Notes: generated from the sequence alone by a model not told the origin. A stretch of 64,000 nt of DNA from [Lactobacillus] rogosae (GCA_900112995.1 FONU01000016.1:23872-87871), one strand, 5' to 3'. Counted from the first letter of the stretch, positions 1 through 8,820 are shown. Numbers and translations: made by a program.

Positions 1-25
1 CCTTTTCAAATTGTTCGTGTGTCAT
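1..25 (-). CDS. 5' end of a gene running off the left edge
   Basis: An ATG on the minus strand at 25-23 is followed by open codons reading MTHEQFEK to the window edge. A strong ribosome binding site, GGGAGG, lies at 38-33, eight bases before the ATG. Only eight codons are visible, so the product cannot be named. It lies downstream of the small gene at 88-297, separated from it by a terminator. Confidence 0.5.
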
Positions 26-43
26 AAAAATGCCTCCCAACAT

Positions 44-74
44 AAATAAAAGAGCGTGACTATTAATCACACTC
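44..74 (-). terminator. Rho-independent terminator of the 88-297 gene
   Basis: GAGTGTGA (74-67) pairs with TCACGCTC (59-52), with one G-U pair and a 7-base loop. TTTTATTTA follows on the minus strand. It directly follows the stop of the gene at 88-297. Confidence 0.75.
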
Positions 75-87
75 CCTCATTATAGCA

Positions 88-297
88 TTATTCACCAAAA
101 TCAATATCTACTGCTCCATTTGCATATTTCATATACTCAAAAAGCTTAGGTGCTGAAAGAAGTGTAAGTGGATCTCTTTCGTGCTCATCATATTCAAACA
201 TCTCAGCCGCCTGCTTTATTTCTTCATTAGAAAGCGAATTCATATACTCTCTTAATTCCATAACTGTCATATTAAAAAGTTCTTCCTGACTCTTCAT
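88..297 (-). CDS. Small acidic hypothetical protein (69 aa)
   Basis: I do not recognise this family. The product is 69 residues, acidic, predicted helical and without membrane segments or cysteines. The start is supported by AGGAGA eight bases upstream of the ATG. Its own terminator follows the stop. It lies 65 bp downstream of another small minus-strand gene (363-584) and may be cotranscribed with it. Codon use and the clear ribosome binding site suggest a real gene. No function is proposed. Confidence 0.6.
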   Translation of the reverse strand: MKSQEELFNMTVMELREYMNSLSNEEIKQAAEMFEYDEHERDPLTLLSAPKLFEYMKYANGAVDIDFGE

Positions 298-362
298 CGT
301 TTAATTCTCCTTATCTGATATATTATATTATGGCTTATTATTGCACATTCTTGTAAATACTA

Positions 363-584
363 TCAATCTCCATAACCGGTATAGATTACCTTTCCAGTAT
401 TCCATAACTCTGCTGTTTTCTTCGCAGCCTCCAGCTTATCATCATCATTTTTATATCTGAATGTGGCTGACTGACATCCACAATCCATACAAGTCACATA
501 AAAACCGTGATCCACTTCTTCCAACAAAGAAGGTCCTAAACACCTTGGACAATCCTGTAGGTCTATCATTTCATAAATTTCCAT
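363..584 (-). CDS. Lar-like zinc-ribbon protein (73 aa)
   Basis: This is a 73-residue single-domain protein with two CxxC pairs: CPRC near residue 13 and CMDC near residue 32, followed by CGC. It ends with an alpha-helical AAKKTAELWNTG segment. That order (CPxC, a CxxCG knuckle, then A..A...WN) is what the Lar restriction-alleviation zinc-ribbon family shows, a family common in phages and Firmicutes. Restriction alleviation is a family label only; no restriction system is in the window. The start has GAGAGG about nine bases upstream. Confidence 0.6.
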   Translation of the reverse strand: MEIYEMIDLQDCPRCLGPSLLEEVDHGFYVTCMDCGCQSATFRYKNDDDKLEAAKKTAELWNTGKVIYTGYGD

Positions 585-852
585 TTTGTAATACCTCTCT
601 TAGCTGTTTAATTTTAGCTTATTAAATATTATTATATATGATATTGGGTGATTTTTAAAGGTTATCTTTATTATAAACTTAATCATTCTGCTTAAAAATC
701 AGGCATTATAAAACACTGCCTAATACATATATGCATTATATGTTTCTGCAAATTAATGTTATAATTAATAAATAATATATACTATATTCTTTTTATATTG
801 ATACAAATTTAAAAGGCAAAAATATTAACATTATATGAAAGAAGGTAAAAAA

Positions 853-1947
853 ATGGAATATCGCAAATTACCAAAAGGAACAGAACAGGTAAGTATTATC
901 GGTTTTGGTGGCTCCGGATTACACGAATCACCTGAAAATGAAGCTGTAAAGACTGTACTGATGGCAATGGATAACGGAATCAATTATTTCGACCTCGCCG
1001 TATCATAAGCCTGTTCATTTGATTATTATAAAACTGCCTTTGAGGGGTGCAGGGATAAAGTATACCTTCAAATGCATTTTGGAGCAGACTATTCATCTGG
1101 AAAATATTGCTGGACAACCAATCGTGATAAAATCGACCGTGAAATAGATACGCTTATGAAAAAACTTCATACAGATTATATAGATTTCGGCTTTATTCAC
1201 TGTATTGATGAACCCTCTGACCTTAGACAGTACATTAATGGTGGTGTATTAGAGCGTATTAAAGAACTTCATAAACAGGGCGTTGTAAGACATATCGGAC
1301 TCTCAACACACACTCCTGCAATCGCACATAAAATGCTTGATACTGTAATACTTGACGTTATTATGTTCAGCATAAATCCAGCGTATGATTACCAGCACGG
1401 CAAATTTGCTTTTGGCGGCGCACAGGAAAGACAGGAACTTTACCGCCGTTGCAAAAAGGAAAAAGTTGGTATCACCGTTATGAAAGCATTTGCAGGTGGA
1501 CAACTTCTTGATGCAAAGCTTTCTCCATTTGGACAGGCATTATCGAAAAACCAGTGCATACAGTATGCACTGGACAAACCGGGTGTTATCACAGTTCTTC
1601 CTGGCTTCAGAAGCCCAGACGACCTCAAAGAAGTATTGGGATACCTTAATGCCACAAAACAAGAACGTGACTATTCCGTTATAGGTAACTTTGCACCTAC
1701 TGATGCCGCAGGACGTTGTGTTTATTGCAGCCATTGTCATCCATGTCCTAAAGGACTTGATATTGCAATGATTAACAAATATTACGACCTTGCTAAATCT
1801 GGTGATGCACTTGCCAAAGACCATTATCGTAAGCTTGAACTTCACACGGGCGACTGCATACGCTGCGGACACTGCAACAATCGCTGTCCATTTAAGGTTA
1901 GACAGATGGAGAGAATGGAAGATATTAAAGATTATTTTGGAAATTAA
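853..1947 (+). pseudogene. Aldo/keto reductase with two C-terminal 4Fe-4S motifs, broken by an in-frame TAA at codon 52
   Basis: The frame opens at ATG 853 after AAGAAGG and reads MEYRKLPKGTEQVSIIGFGG, a typical aldo/keto reductase N-terminus. It continues in the same frame to 1947. Codon 52 (1006-1008) is TAA, directly after NYFDLAVS, where the TIM-barrel active-site region lies; homologues usually have Glu here, so a GAA to TAA change is the simplest cause. The remainder is intact, ending with the cluster motifs CVYCSHCHPCP and CIRCGHCNNRCP. Restart at ATG 1072 would lose the first strand and has no visible ribosome binding site. Family members are NAD(P)H-dependent oxidoreductases of unknown physiological substrate. 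It is probably recently inactivated, unless the base is a sequencing or assembly error. Confidence 0.85.
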
Positions 1948-2050
1948 TATTTTATAGTAATTATATAACAGATTGTCCATATTGCTACATTACTACACAA
2001 TCCTATAACACCTCAACCTTTCATAAAAAACCATATTCGGTGTTAAGCGA

Positions 2051-2107
2051 GTCAAAAGGTCAAAGAGTCTTATCGTGCAAGCACGAATGACTCTTTGACC
2101 TTTTGAC
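2051..2107. repeat. Large near-perfect palindrome between convergent genes
   Basis: A perfect 19-bp inverted repeat (2051-2069 and 2089-2107, arm GTCAAAAGGTCAAAGAGTC) encloses a second 6-bp stem (TCGTGC at 2073-2078 and GCACGA at 2081-2086). No T-run follows on either strand, so it is not a textbook terminator. It sits between the convergent aldo/keto reductase pseudogene and the 2138-2530 gene and could still end transcription in both directions. It may instead be a dispersed palindromic element. Confidence 0.8.
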
Positions 2108-2137
2108 CCTTACATCATATAAATGATTTAACGATAT

Positions 2138-2530
2138 TTAAAATTTTACTATTTCTGGCTCGTGTGTAAAAGATGAAAATGTCGCAGTTGCATTCTTAAA
2201 ATAGAACACTTCAGTGTTGCCATCATCTGCGGAATACATTTTCTGTAATGAAGGGTATGCATCAAGCATAGACTGTCTTGCTTCTTTTCTATCATCTTCT
2301 ACAAGCTCTCCAGCTACACGCAGCCACTCTCCATCCTTAAATGCACAGATTTCAACTTTCGGATTTGCGTGAATTTGCTTTGATACATCCTTTATCTTTC
2401 CAGTCTGAATATACAACTTTCCTTCAAAAATATGTGCTGTCCCGAAAGGTCTTACCCTTGGCTGATCTCCTTCAACTGTTGCTAAATAATATGTTTCTAC
2501 TTCTTTTAAAAATTTAAGTACTCTTTCCAT
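2138..2530 (-). CDS. Pyridoxamine 5'-phosphate oxidase-like FMN-binding protein
   Basis: This 130-residue protein has the split-barrel flavin-binding fold typical of small PNPOx-like proteins. It opens with a helix, then TYYLATVEGDQPRVRPFG and the strand LYIQTGKIKDVSKQI, followed by NPKVEICAF. Family members bind FMN or F420 as dimers; their substrates are usually unknown. CGGAGA lies upstream of the ATG. It stands alone, convergent with the broken aldo/keto reductase. True PdxH is longer (about 210 aa) and has a distinct C-terminal signature, so this should not be called pdxH. Confidence 0.8.
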   Translation of the reverse strand: MERVLKFLKEVETYYLATVEGDQPRVRPFGTAHIFEGKLYIQTGKIKDVSKQIHANPKVEICAFKDGEWLRVAGELVEDDRKEARQSMLDAYPSLQKMYSADDGNTEVFYFKNATATFSSFTHEPEIVKF

Positions 2531-2641
2531 AATATTTCTCCGTAGTTTTGTTTTTCTTATATGATATCACTTACTATATATTTTGTTAAGAACTCTGCTG
2601 TAACTGCCTTAATGAGCCACATACACATATATTTCTATTAC

Positions 2642-2758
2642 TACTCTATCTCATATTCATACATTCTGAATTGTCTGGTTTCCACAGTATCGTAAAATAT
2701 GTCTTCTGTACTTATTTATTTAAAACCAGCTTTAATATACAGCTTGTCAGCTAAAAAT
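2642..2758 (-). pseudogene. C-terminal remnant of a GNAT-like acetyltransferase
   Basis: Directly abutting the stop of the 2759-3328 gene, the minus strand reads RFLADKLYIKAGFK, then TAA, then in the same frame ISTEDIFYDTVETRQFRMYE to a TAG at 2644-2642. The LADKLYIKAGF segment resembles the C-terminal helix and strand of GNAT acetyltransferases. The upstream part of the gene is missing, replaced by the zinc-ribbon gene. Internal stop plus lost N-terminus indicate a decayed fragment. The identification rests on a short stretch and is tentative. Confidence 0.5.
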
Positions 2759-3328
2759 CTATAATGTCATTCTATTCCCACAATACTCACATACCGCTAC
2801 CTGCTTTTTCACGCCTTCAATCTGCGCTCCACATTTAGGGCAGGTAATATATATCTTTTTAGCAGCTTTAGTAAACATTACATCTTTTAATGAGTTTTTC
2901 GTTTCTTTTATAGTTTCTACAATATTTTTAATTCCTGGTAAAGTTTTTGTGCCCTTATTGTTAATTGTAGTTTCCCCTTTAACCATTAATTGTGTAATCT
3001 TGTCAATCCATATAGGCATCTGCTTCTTTTCCGAGTCCCGAAATCTAAAAGACATTTGCTGGTTTACGGTAAATATCTGCATTTCTTTATTGCCATCTTT
3101 TGCTTTCAAAATCAATACCTGTGGCTTATTATTATACATTTTTATTTGTTCTAAAGGATATTTTTTTATTTCCTTAACTCTACCAAATACTCCTATACAA
3201 ACATAAATAATATTTTTATTGGTTAATACTAATTCATCCTTAAATACAGGCAGGCTGTTCGTCGTACAGGCAACATTATTATTCTGCAATATAACTGCTT
3301 CATCTATATCCAAATTATAATCTGTCAA
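2759..3328 (-). CDS. Hypothetical protein with PH-like domain and C-terminal zinc ribbon
   Basis: This protein has 189 residues. The first ~115 form a beta-rich domain (ELVLTNKNIIYV, YPLEQIKMYN, VLILKAKDGNKEMQIFTV) resembling bacterial PH-like domains. A helical linker follows, then a C-terminal zinc ribbon with CPKCGAQ near residue 163 and CEYCGNR near residue 180. Proteins with this layout are cytoplasmic and uncharacterised. The frame ends exactly where the acetyltransferase remnant begins, suggesting insertion or recombination at this point. No operon partner is present. Confidence 0.6.
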   Translation of the reverse strand: MTDYNLDIDEAVILQNNNVACTTNSLPVFKDELVLTNKNIIYVCIGVFGRVKEIKKYPLEQIKMYNNKPQVLILKAKDGNKEMQIFTVNQQMSFRFRDSEKKQMPIWIDKITQLMVKGETTINNKGTKTLPGIKNIVETIKETKNSLKDVMFTKAAKKIYITCPKCGAQIEGVKKQVAVCEYCGNRMTL

Positions 3329-3431
3329 TTTTCTCTCCTTGTATAATTATCCATCTATTTACAATTTTTAATCTAAAACTCTAATATAAAATTTTAAATT
3401 TGAAAACTTTATTTATAAATAATATAACACA

Positions 3432-3476
3432 AAAACCGCTAGTAGAAAACTCATAATGTCTTCCACTAGCGGTTTT
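3432..3476 (-). terminator. Terminator after rnfB
   Basis: A perfect 12-bp stem (AAAACCGCTAGT at 3432-3443 with ACTAGCGGTTTT at 3465-3476) can extend inward with one mismatch. It ends in T/A runs on both strands and is probably bidirectional, also serving the gene at 2759-3328 region boundary. It lies about 65 bp past the rnfB stop. Confidence 0.75.
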
Positions 3477-3542
3477 ATACAATCAATCCATAAAGAACTA
3501 ATATAATAATTGTATTAATTCCTATCAGACTATACTCATATA

Positions 3543-4337
3543 TTAATTCTGCTTATGAATAATCTTCTTAGGACACTTCTCAGCACACTTGCCACAGCCA
3601 ACGCACTTAGACTGGTCGATGTGTGCGATATTGTTCTCTACAGTGATAGCACCATACTCACACTGCTTTGTACATAACATACAGCCGATACATCCAACTG
3701 AACATACCTGCATAACATCTTTACCCTTATTCTGTGAAGAACAGTTGACTGCATAAGATGCCTTGTATGGAATAAGTTCGATAAGGTGTCTTGGACATGT
3801 AGCAACACACTTGCCACAGGCTTTACATTTTTCCTTATCTACTACAGCTACACCATTAACTACATGGATAGCATCGAATGGACAAGCCTTAACGCATGAG
3901 CCATAACCCATACATCCGTATGTACATCCCTTAGGACCACCATTAGGTGCTATGTTCATCATAGTACAATCCTGTACACCAGAATATACATAGTTATTCT
4001 TAGCCTTATCACAGTCTCCGCCACACTTAACGAATGCTGTCATACGCTCCTGGCTTCCTGCCTCAGCACCCATAATAGCTGCTATCTTTGCTGCTACCGG
4101 AGCACCACCAACTGGACATGCACCACAATCAGCTTCACCTGCTGCGATAGCCTTTGCAAGTGCATCACAACCTGCGTATCCACAACCACCACAGTTGTTA
4201 CCTGGAAGCTCTGCTCTTACATCTATTTCCTTCTGGTCAACCTCAACTGCAAACTTCTTTCCCATAAATCCAAGGAAGAGTCCAAGAAGAAGACCTGTTA
4301 CACCTACGGCACAAGCCGCAATAATAATACCTGTCAT
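3543..4337 (-). CDS. rnfB: Electron transport complex subunit RnfB (iron-sulfur)
   Basis: RnfB carries electrons from ferredoxin into the Rnf membrane complex. The 264-residue protein starts with one membrane helix (residues ~3-24). It then has the RnfB-type cluster domain with CGGCGYAGCDALAKAI and a further pair of cysteines around CGACP. Four CxxC-type 4Fe-4S motifs follow: CMGYGSCVKACP, CKACGKCVATCP, CIGCMLCTKQC and CVGCGKCAEKCP. AGGAGG precedes the ATG. It is the last gene of the rnfCDGEAB operon, 15 bp after rnfA, and is followed by a terminator. Confidence 0.97.
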   Translation of the reverse strand: MTGIIIAACAVGVTGLLLGLFLGFMGKKFAVEVDQKEIDVRAELPGNNCGGCGYAGCDALAKAIAAGEADCGACPVGGAPVAAKIAAIMGAEAGSQERMTAFVKCGGDCDKAKNNYVYSGVQDCTMMNIAPNGGPKGCTYGCMGYGSCVKACPFDAIHVVNGVAVVDKEKCKACGKCVATCPRHLIELIPYKASYAVNCSSQNKGKDVMQVCSVGCIGCMLCTKQCEYGAITVENNIAHIDQSKCVGCGKCAEKCPKKIIHKQN

Positions 4338-4352
4338 TATTCAATATCCTCC

Positions 4353-4925
4353 TTAGATTATTCCTGAAAATCCGAAAAATGCAATTGACATAAGTCCTGC
4401 TGTTAAAAGAACGATAGGCATTCCCTTAAAACTTTCTGGAACATCATTGTCCTCTGTACGCTCACGTACACCAGCCATTATTACGATAGCTATTGTAAAA
4501 CCAACAGCTGTACCAAGACCACTTACAAATGATTCGATTAAGTTGTATGAATTCTGTACATTTGTTAAAGCGATACCAAGTACGGCACAGTTAGTTGTGA
4601 TAAGTGGAAGGTATACACCAAGTGCCTCATATAAAGGTGGCATACACTTCTTAAGTACCATTTCAACAAACTGAACTAATGTTGCTATTACAAGAATGAA
4701 TACTACAGTATTCAGGTATGTAAGGTTAAGTGGTGTTAATATAAAATCATATATAAGGCTGCATATGATTGATGATATAGAGATAACACCAATAACAGCG
4801 CCACCCATTCCGGCAGCTGTGTTTATTTTCTTTGATACACCAAGGAAAGGACACAGACCTAAGAACTGGCTTAATACAACGTTGTTAACAAGCGCTGTGC
4901 TTATAGCGATAACTAATAAATTCAT
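4353..4925 (-). CDS. rnfA: Electron transport complex subunit RnfA
   Basis: RnfA is an integral membrane subunit with six predicted helices; with RnfE it forms the antiparallel core that houses a membrane-embedded iron-sulfur site. The 190-residue length is normal. It starts MNLLVIAISTALVNNVVLSQ and has the conserved FLGLCPFLGVSKK near residues 21-33 and the inverted-repeat partner TTNCAVLG near residue 111, both carrying the conserved cysteines. GGGAGGAG lies upstream of the start. Its gene lies 16 bp downstream of rnfE. Confidence 0.97.
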   Translation of the reverse strand: MNLLVIAISTALVNNVVLSQFLGLCPFLGVSKKINTAAGMGGAVIGVISISSIICSLIYDFILTPLNLTYLNTVVFILVIATLVQFVEMVLKKCMPPLYEALGVYLPLITTNCAVLGIALTNVQNSYNLIESFVSGLGTAVGFTIAIVIMAGVRERTEDNDVPESFKGMPIVLLTAGLMSIAFFGFSGII

Positions 4926-4941
4926 CTTTTACTCTCCTCCC

Positions 4942-5607
4942 TTAGTTCTCTTTTTCTTCATCTGAAACATAGTCTGGAACCTCAGCAGGCTTCATTCCAT
5001 GCTTTCTCTTTACTCTGTTCATAACAGCTACACACATAGCAAGTACGAAGAATGCACCAGGTGCAAGGATAAATATACTAGCTGGTGTATAACCAAAGTT
5101 AGAAAGATCTACAAGTGCTGAACTACCTGTTGAAAGGATTGTTCCGCCACCAAGTAACTCTCTGATTGCACCAAGGATTGTGATAGCACATGTGAAACCA
5201 AGTCCCATTCCGATACCATCAAACATTGATGGAAGTGCTGGGTTCTTAGAAGCATATGACTCTGCACGTCCTAAGATAATACAGTTAACAACGATAAGTG
5301 GTATATAGATACCAAGTGCATCATATATAGATGGCACAAAGCCCTGTAATAAGAACTGTATTATTGTAACAAATGATGCAACGATCACGATATAAGCTGG
5401 CATTCTTACGCTGTCTGGAATAACCTTTCTAAGTAATGAAATGAAAAGGTTAGAAAGCATAAGAACTGCTGTTGTAGAAAGTCCCATTCCGATACCATTG
5501 ATTGCTGATGTAGTAACCGCAAGTGTAGGACACATACCAAGTGTTAAAACCAGAGTAGGATTCTCTTTGATAATACCATTATAAAGTCTTTCAACACATT
5601 TATTCAA
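4942..5607 (-). CDS. rnfE: Electron transport complex subunit RnfE (TTG start)
   Basis: RnfE is the RnfA-like membrane core subunit. It has LGMCPTLAVTTSAINGIGMG near residue 25 and the paired VNCIILGRAES near residue 107. I place the start at TTG 5607-5605 (221 aa). AGGAGG at 5621-5616 lies eight bases before this TTG, whereas the longer GTG candidate at 5616 would overlap the ribosome binding site. The resulting N-terminus MNKCVERLYNGIIKENPTLV matches the family. The gene overlaps the end of rnfG by 8 bp. The hydrophilic C-terminus is short. Confidence 0.93.
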   Translation of the reverse strand: MNKCVERLYNGIIKENPTLVLTLGMCPTLAVTTSAINGIGMGLSTTAVLMLSNLFISLLRKVIPDSVRMPAYIVIVASFVTIIQFLLQGFVPSIYDALGIYIPLIVVNCIILGRAESYASKNPALPSMFDGIGMGLGFTCAITILGAIRELLGGGTILSTGSSALVDLSNFGYTPASIFILAPGAFFVLAMCVAVMNRVKRKHGMKPAEVPDYVSDEEKEN

Positions 5608-6262
5608 CTGAAACACCTCCTACTGTCTTAACATTAGCCTTAGCAAGGTCTGCATATACAGCTAATGCTGCATTAACACCCTTTGTTATAGCCTTAGATG
5701 TAACTGTAGAACCACCGATTGCATCAATAGAGCTGTCTGATGATGAACCTGTTCCATCTGTTACTACCTTATATTCTGAAGTCTTAGTTCCGTTAAACTG
5801 TGCTAAGAATGAAGGATCCTGCTTAGCTCTCATACCAAGACCTGCTGTTTCACTTATTGTAAGAATAGATGTTCCAAGATATGTTCCATCTGTTGAAAGT
5901 CCAACAGAGAACTTGATATCTCCGCCGTAACCATCATGTGCAACAACTGTTACTACGAAACCTATAATCTTACCATTCTTAATACCAGCAACTACCTCTG
6001 ATACATCATCCTTAGAGAAATCTGTTGCAGAAGCTGAAAGTACTGCCTTAGCTGTTTCTGCTACCTTATCAGAAGCATAACTTCCATCAAGTGCTTCAAA
6101 CTTATCAGCATCAGCAATAACCTCCTGGTAAGCCTTCTGCTTAGCCTTCTCGTTCTGCTGTGCGATAGGGTCTTTAGTTACATTATATACAAGACCAAGA
6201 AGGATACCTGCAACAAGTGTAATTGCGAATAATATACATGCGTCTTTTATTATATTCTTCAT
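5600..6262 (-). CDS. rnfG: Electron transport complex subunit RnfG (flavoprotein)
   Basis: RnfG carries a covalently bound FMN on the outer face of the membrane. It has one N-terminal helix (ACILFAITLVAGILLGLVYN) and an extracytoplasmic FMN-binding domain. The flavinylation region reads IDAIGGSTVTSKAI near the C-terminus, with the acceptor Thr inside STVT. I chose ATG 6262 (220 aa) because GGAGG lies nine bases upstream, inside the end of rnfD; the frame extends further upstream only as a Lys/Arg-rich shadow of rnfD. Its 3' end overlaps rnfE. Confidence 0.94.
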   Translation of the reverse strand: MKNIIKDACILFAITLVAGILLGLVYNVTKDPIAQQNEKAKQKAYQEVIADADKFEALDGSYASDKVAETAKAVLSASATDFSKDDVSEVVAGIKNGKIIGFVVTVVAHDGYGGDIKFSVGLSTDGTYLGTSILTISETAGLGMRAKQDPSFLAQFNGTKTSEYKVVTDGTGSSSDSSIDAIGGSTVTSKAITKGVNAALAVYADLAKANVKTVGGVSVE

Positions 6263-6263
6263 C

Positions 6264-7235
6264 TTATGCAGCCTCCTTTGCCTTTTTTTCCGGCTTTTTC
6301 TTGCCAAATGACTTAGGTACTGTAACTCTTTCGATAAGAGGTACTAAGAGGTTACAGAAGATGATTGCGTATGAAACGCCTTCTGCTGAACCACCAAACA
6401 TTCTGAATATGAATGTAAGTAAACCTAAGCAGACACCGAATACTAACTTACCATTAGGTGTGATAGGTGATGTAACATAATCAGTTGCCATAAAGAAAGC
6501 ACCAAGAATAAGACCACCACCACAGATTTCCTGTAACATATACATAGCATCAAACTGATGTCCTGGTGCGAAAAGGAATATAAGCACTGCAAATGTTCCA
6601 ATGTAAGAAAGTGGAATTCTTAAAGAAATAATCTTTCTTACAACAAGATATATAGCACCAATAAGAAGACATATAACTGATGTCTCACCGATAACACCGC
6701 TTGTCTTACCAATAAACATAGTAAGAAGTGTAGGAGCTGTCTGTCCTACAACCTCTGAACCTGGCTTTAATATAGCAAGAGGTGTAGCTCCGGAATATGC
6801 ATCACATACGAAGTTAGTCATTGGACCTGTATATGCAATAAGAAGGAAACATCTTGCTGCAAGTGCAGGGTTCATAAAGTTCTGACCAATTCCGCCAAAC
6901 AACTGCTTAACAATAATAATTGCAAATACACAGCCAACAATCTCAAAACCAATGTTGAGAGTTGATGGAATGTTAAGTGCAATAAGAAGACCTGTAACAG
7001 CGGCACTAAGGTCCATAACTGTTATCTTCTTATGCATAAAATACTCATATACTGCTTCAGAAGCCATACACACTGCAATACCAACTATGATACGAATAAG
7101 TGCCTGGACTCCGAAGTTATAAATACCAAATATACTAGCAGGGGCTAACGCTATAAGTACGTCTCTCATAATAGTCTGAGTAGTATCCTTGCTACGTACA
7201 TGTGGATTAGTTGATACGTTAAAAATCTCGCTCAC
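6264..7235 (-). CDS. rnfD: Electron transport complex subunit RnfD (flavoprotein)
   Basis: RnfD is a polytopic membrane subunit with covalent FMN. The 323-residue protein has about nine helices and the flavinylation motif YSGATPLA near residue 188. The N-terminus SEIFNVSTNPHVRSKDTTQT is typical, and the C-terminus is Lys-rich and cytoplasmic. It belongs to the NqrB/RnfD family; the Rnf context separates it from Nqr. The stop at 6264 nearly touches the rnfG start, so the two are translationally coupled. Confidence 0.97.
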   Translation of the reverse strand: MSEIFNVSTNPHVRSKDTTQTIMRDVLIALAPASIFGIYNFGVQALIRIIVGIAVCMASEAVYEYFMHKKITVMDLSAAVTGLLIALNIPSTLNIGFEIVGCVFAIIIVKQLFGGIGQNFMNPALAARCFLLIAYTGPMTNFVCDAYSGATPLAILKPGSEVVGQTAPTLLTMFIGKTSGVIGETSVICLLIGAIYLVVRKIISLRIPLSYIGTFAVLIFLFAPGHQFDAMYMLQEICGGGLILGAFFMATDYVTSPITPNGKLVFGVCLGLLTFIFRMFGGSAEGVSYAIIFCNLLVPLIERVTVPKSFGKKKPEKKAKEAA

Positions 7236-7248
7236 TTTTAATCCTCCC

Positions 7249-8568
7249 TTATTTCTTTCTTCTGTTAGCCAGAACGATACTTCTCATAGCCTTAATCTGC
7301 TGTGTTAATGGTCTCTTAGCTGGACAGACATATGAACAGCTTCCGCACATTACACACTCCATACCATCAAACTTAACGAAACCAGCTTCATCGTTCTTAG
7401 CTGCAAATGAAGCAAGCTTAGCTGGAAGTAAATGGCTTGGACATCCTTCACCACATCTTCCACAACGGATACATGCTGTCTCTTCAAGCTTAGATACAAC
7501 ATCATTCTGGAATACAAGAAGTGATGAGCTTCCCTTTATAACTGGTACATCGAGACTATACATAGCAAATCCCATCATAGGACCACCCGATATGTACTTC
7601 TCTGGTTCGCCAACTACACCACCGACTGCTTCAAGAAGCTGTCTGTAGTTCATGCCAAGCCATACATAGAAGTTGCCTGGTTCTTTAACACCATCACCTG
7701 TAACAGTAACGATTCTCTTAGTAAGTGGCTTTCCTTCAATAACAGCCATATATATGCTGTATATTGTATCTACGTTATGTACGATACATCCTGCATCTGC
7801 TGGAAGCATAGTTGAGTTGATGCTTCTGCCTGTTGTAGCATAGATAAGACTACGCTCACCACCCTGAGGATACTTGGTCTTTAAAACCTTAACCTCGATA
7901 TCTGGCTCAGAGGCAACTGCTGCCTGCATAACTTTGATAGCTTCAGGCTTATTATCTTCAATACCAATAATACCCTTAGCGTGATCAAAGATGCTTAATG
8001 CAACCTTTAAGCCAAGTACAATCTTGTCTGACTCTTCAAGAAGTCTTCTGTAATCGGATGTAAGGTATGGTTCACATTCAGCACCATTTACTATAATATA
8101 ATCAATTCCTTCTGGATTCTTAGGGCTTAACTTTACGTTAGTAGGGAAGCCTGCACCACCCATACCTACTACACCTGCATCCTTAATTCTTTGTAATACT
8201 TCTTCTTTAGAAAGTTCTTCTAACTTCTTCGGAGTATACTCAACTTCCTTAAATTCTCCATCATTCTCAATGATGATTGAATTGCACTTTCCACCTGTGG
8301 CTAGCGTTCTTGGCTCTATAGCCTTAACTGTACCAGAAACAGATGAATGGATATTAGCTGATACGAATCCACCAGCCTCAGCAATCAACTGTCCAGCAAG
8401 GACGTAATCACCTTTGGCAACTACTGGAACTGCCGGCGCACCGATGTGCTGTGAAAGTGGGAAAACCATCTCTCCTACAGCAGGGAACAACTCTTTTATA
8501 GGCTTATCCTTTGATAATTCCTTGCCGTCATATGGATGTATTCCACCTTTAAATGTACACTTTCCCAT
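7249..8568 (-). CDS. rnfC: Electron transport complex subunit RnfC (NADH-side iron-sulfur flavoprotein)
   Basis: RnfC is the peripheral subunit that exchanges electrons with NAD(H). The 439-residue protein has a NuoF-like fold with the Gly-rich GVVGMGGAGFPTNVK near residue 133. It also has two ferredoxin motifs near the C-terminus, CIRCGRCGEGCP and CVMCGSCSYVCP. It is the first gene of the rnfCDGEAB operon and its start has GGAG upstream. The leader (8569-8820) is shared with the divergent exonuclease gene. Whether the complex pumps Na+ or H+ cannot be read from the sequence by eye. Confidence 0.97.
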   Translation of the reverse strand: MGKCTFKGGIHPYDGKELSKDKPIKELFPAVGEMVFPLSQHIGAPAVPVVAKGDYVLAGQLIAEAGGFVSANIHSSVSGTVKAIEPRTLATGGKCNSIIIENDGEFKEVEYTPKKLEELSKEEVLQRIKDAGVVGMGGAGFPTNVKLSPKNPEGIDYIIVNGAECEPYLTSDYRRLLEESDKIVLGLKVALSIFDHAKGIIGIEDNKPEAIKVMQAAVASEPDIEVKVLKTKYPQGGERSLIYATTGRSINSTMLPADAGCIVHNVDTIYSIYMAVIEGKPLTKRIVTVTGDGVKEPGNFYVWLGMNYRQLLEAVGGVVGEPEKYISGGPMMGFAMYSLDVPVIKGSSSLLVFQNDVVSKLEETACIRCGRCGEGCPSHLLPAKLASFAAKNDEAGFVKFDGMECVMCGSCSYVCPAKRPLTQQIKAMRSIVLANRRKK

Positions 8569-8820
8569 GACATATTTCTCCTTATAAAATAATATATGTT
8601 ATCATCCAAAGCAATGCAAAAACAGATAGACAACCATAAAACCCAAGCTTAATGATTGTGTATCTGATTTATAATAATTATGAACGATAATTAATATATT
8701 AATATAATATATCATTTATCATTAAAAATCTACTTTTTTTTGTGTATATATTCGTATATAATAAACAAAAACTGACATTTTTTTAACGTATACTTTTTGT
8801 AATCAAAGGATTTATAATTA

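Noticed and set aside
1006..1008. TAA as a recoded codon in the aldo/keto reductase
   Set aside because: Known recoding in bacteria of this kind uses TGA with a SECIS. There is no such signal, so a mutation is simpler.
1540..1980. 146-codon minus-strand frame antisense to the aldo/keto reductase
   Set aside because: It is an antisense shadow of a gene with conserved Fe-S motifs on the plus strand.
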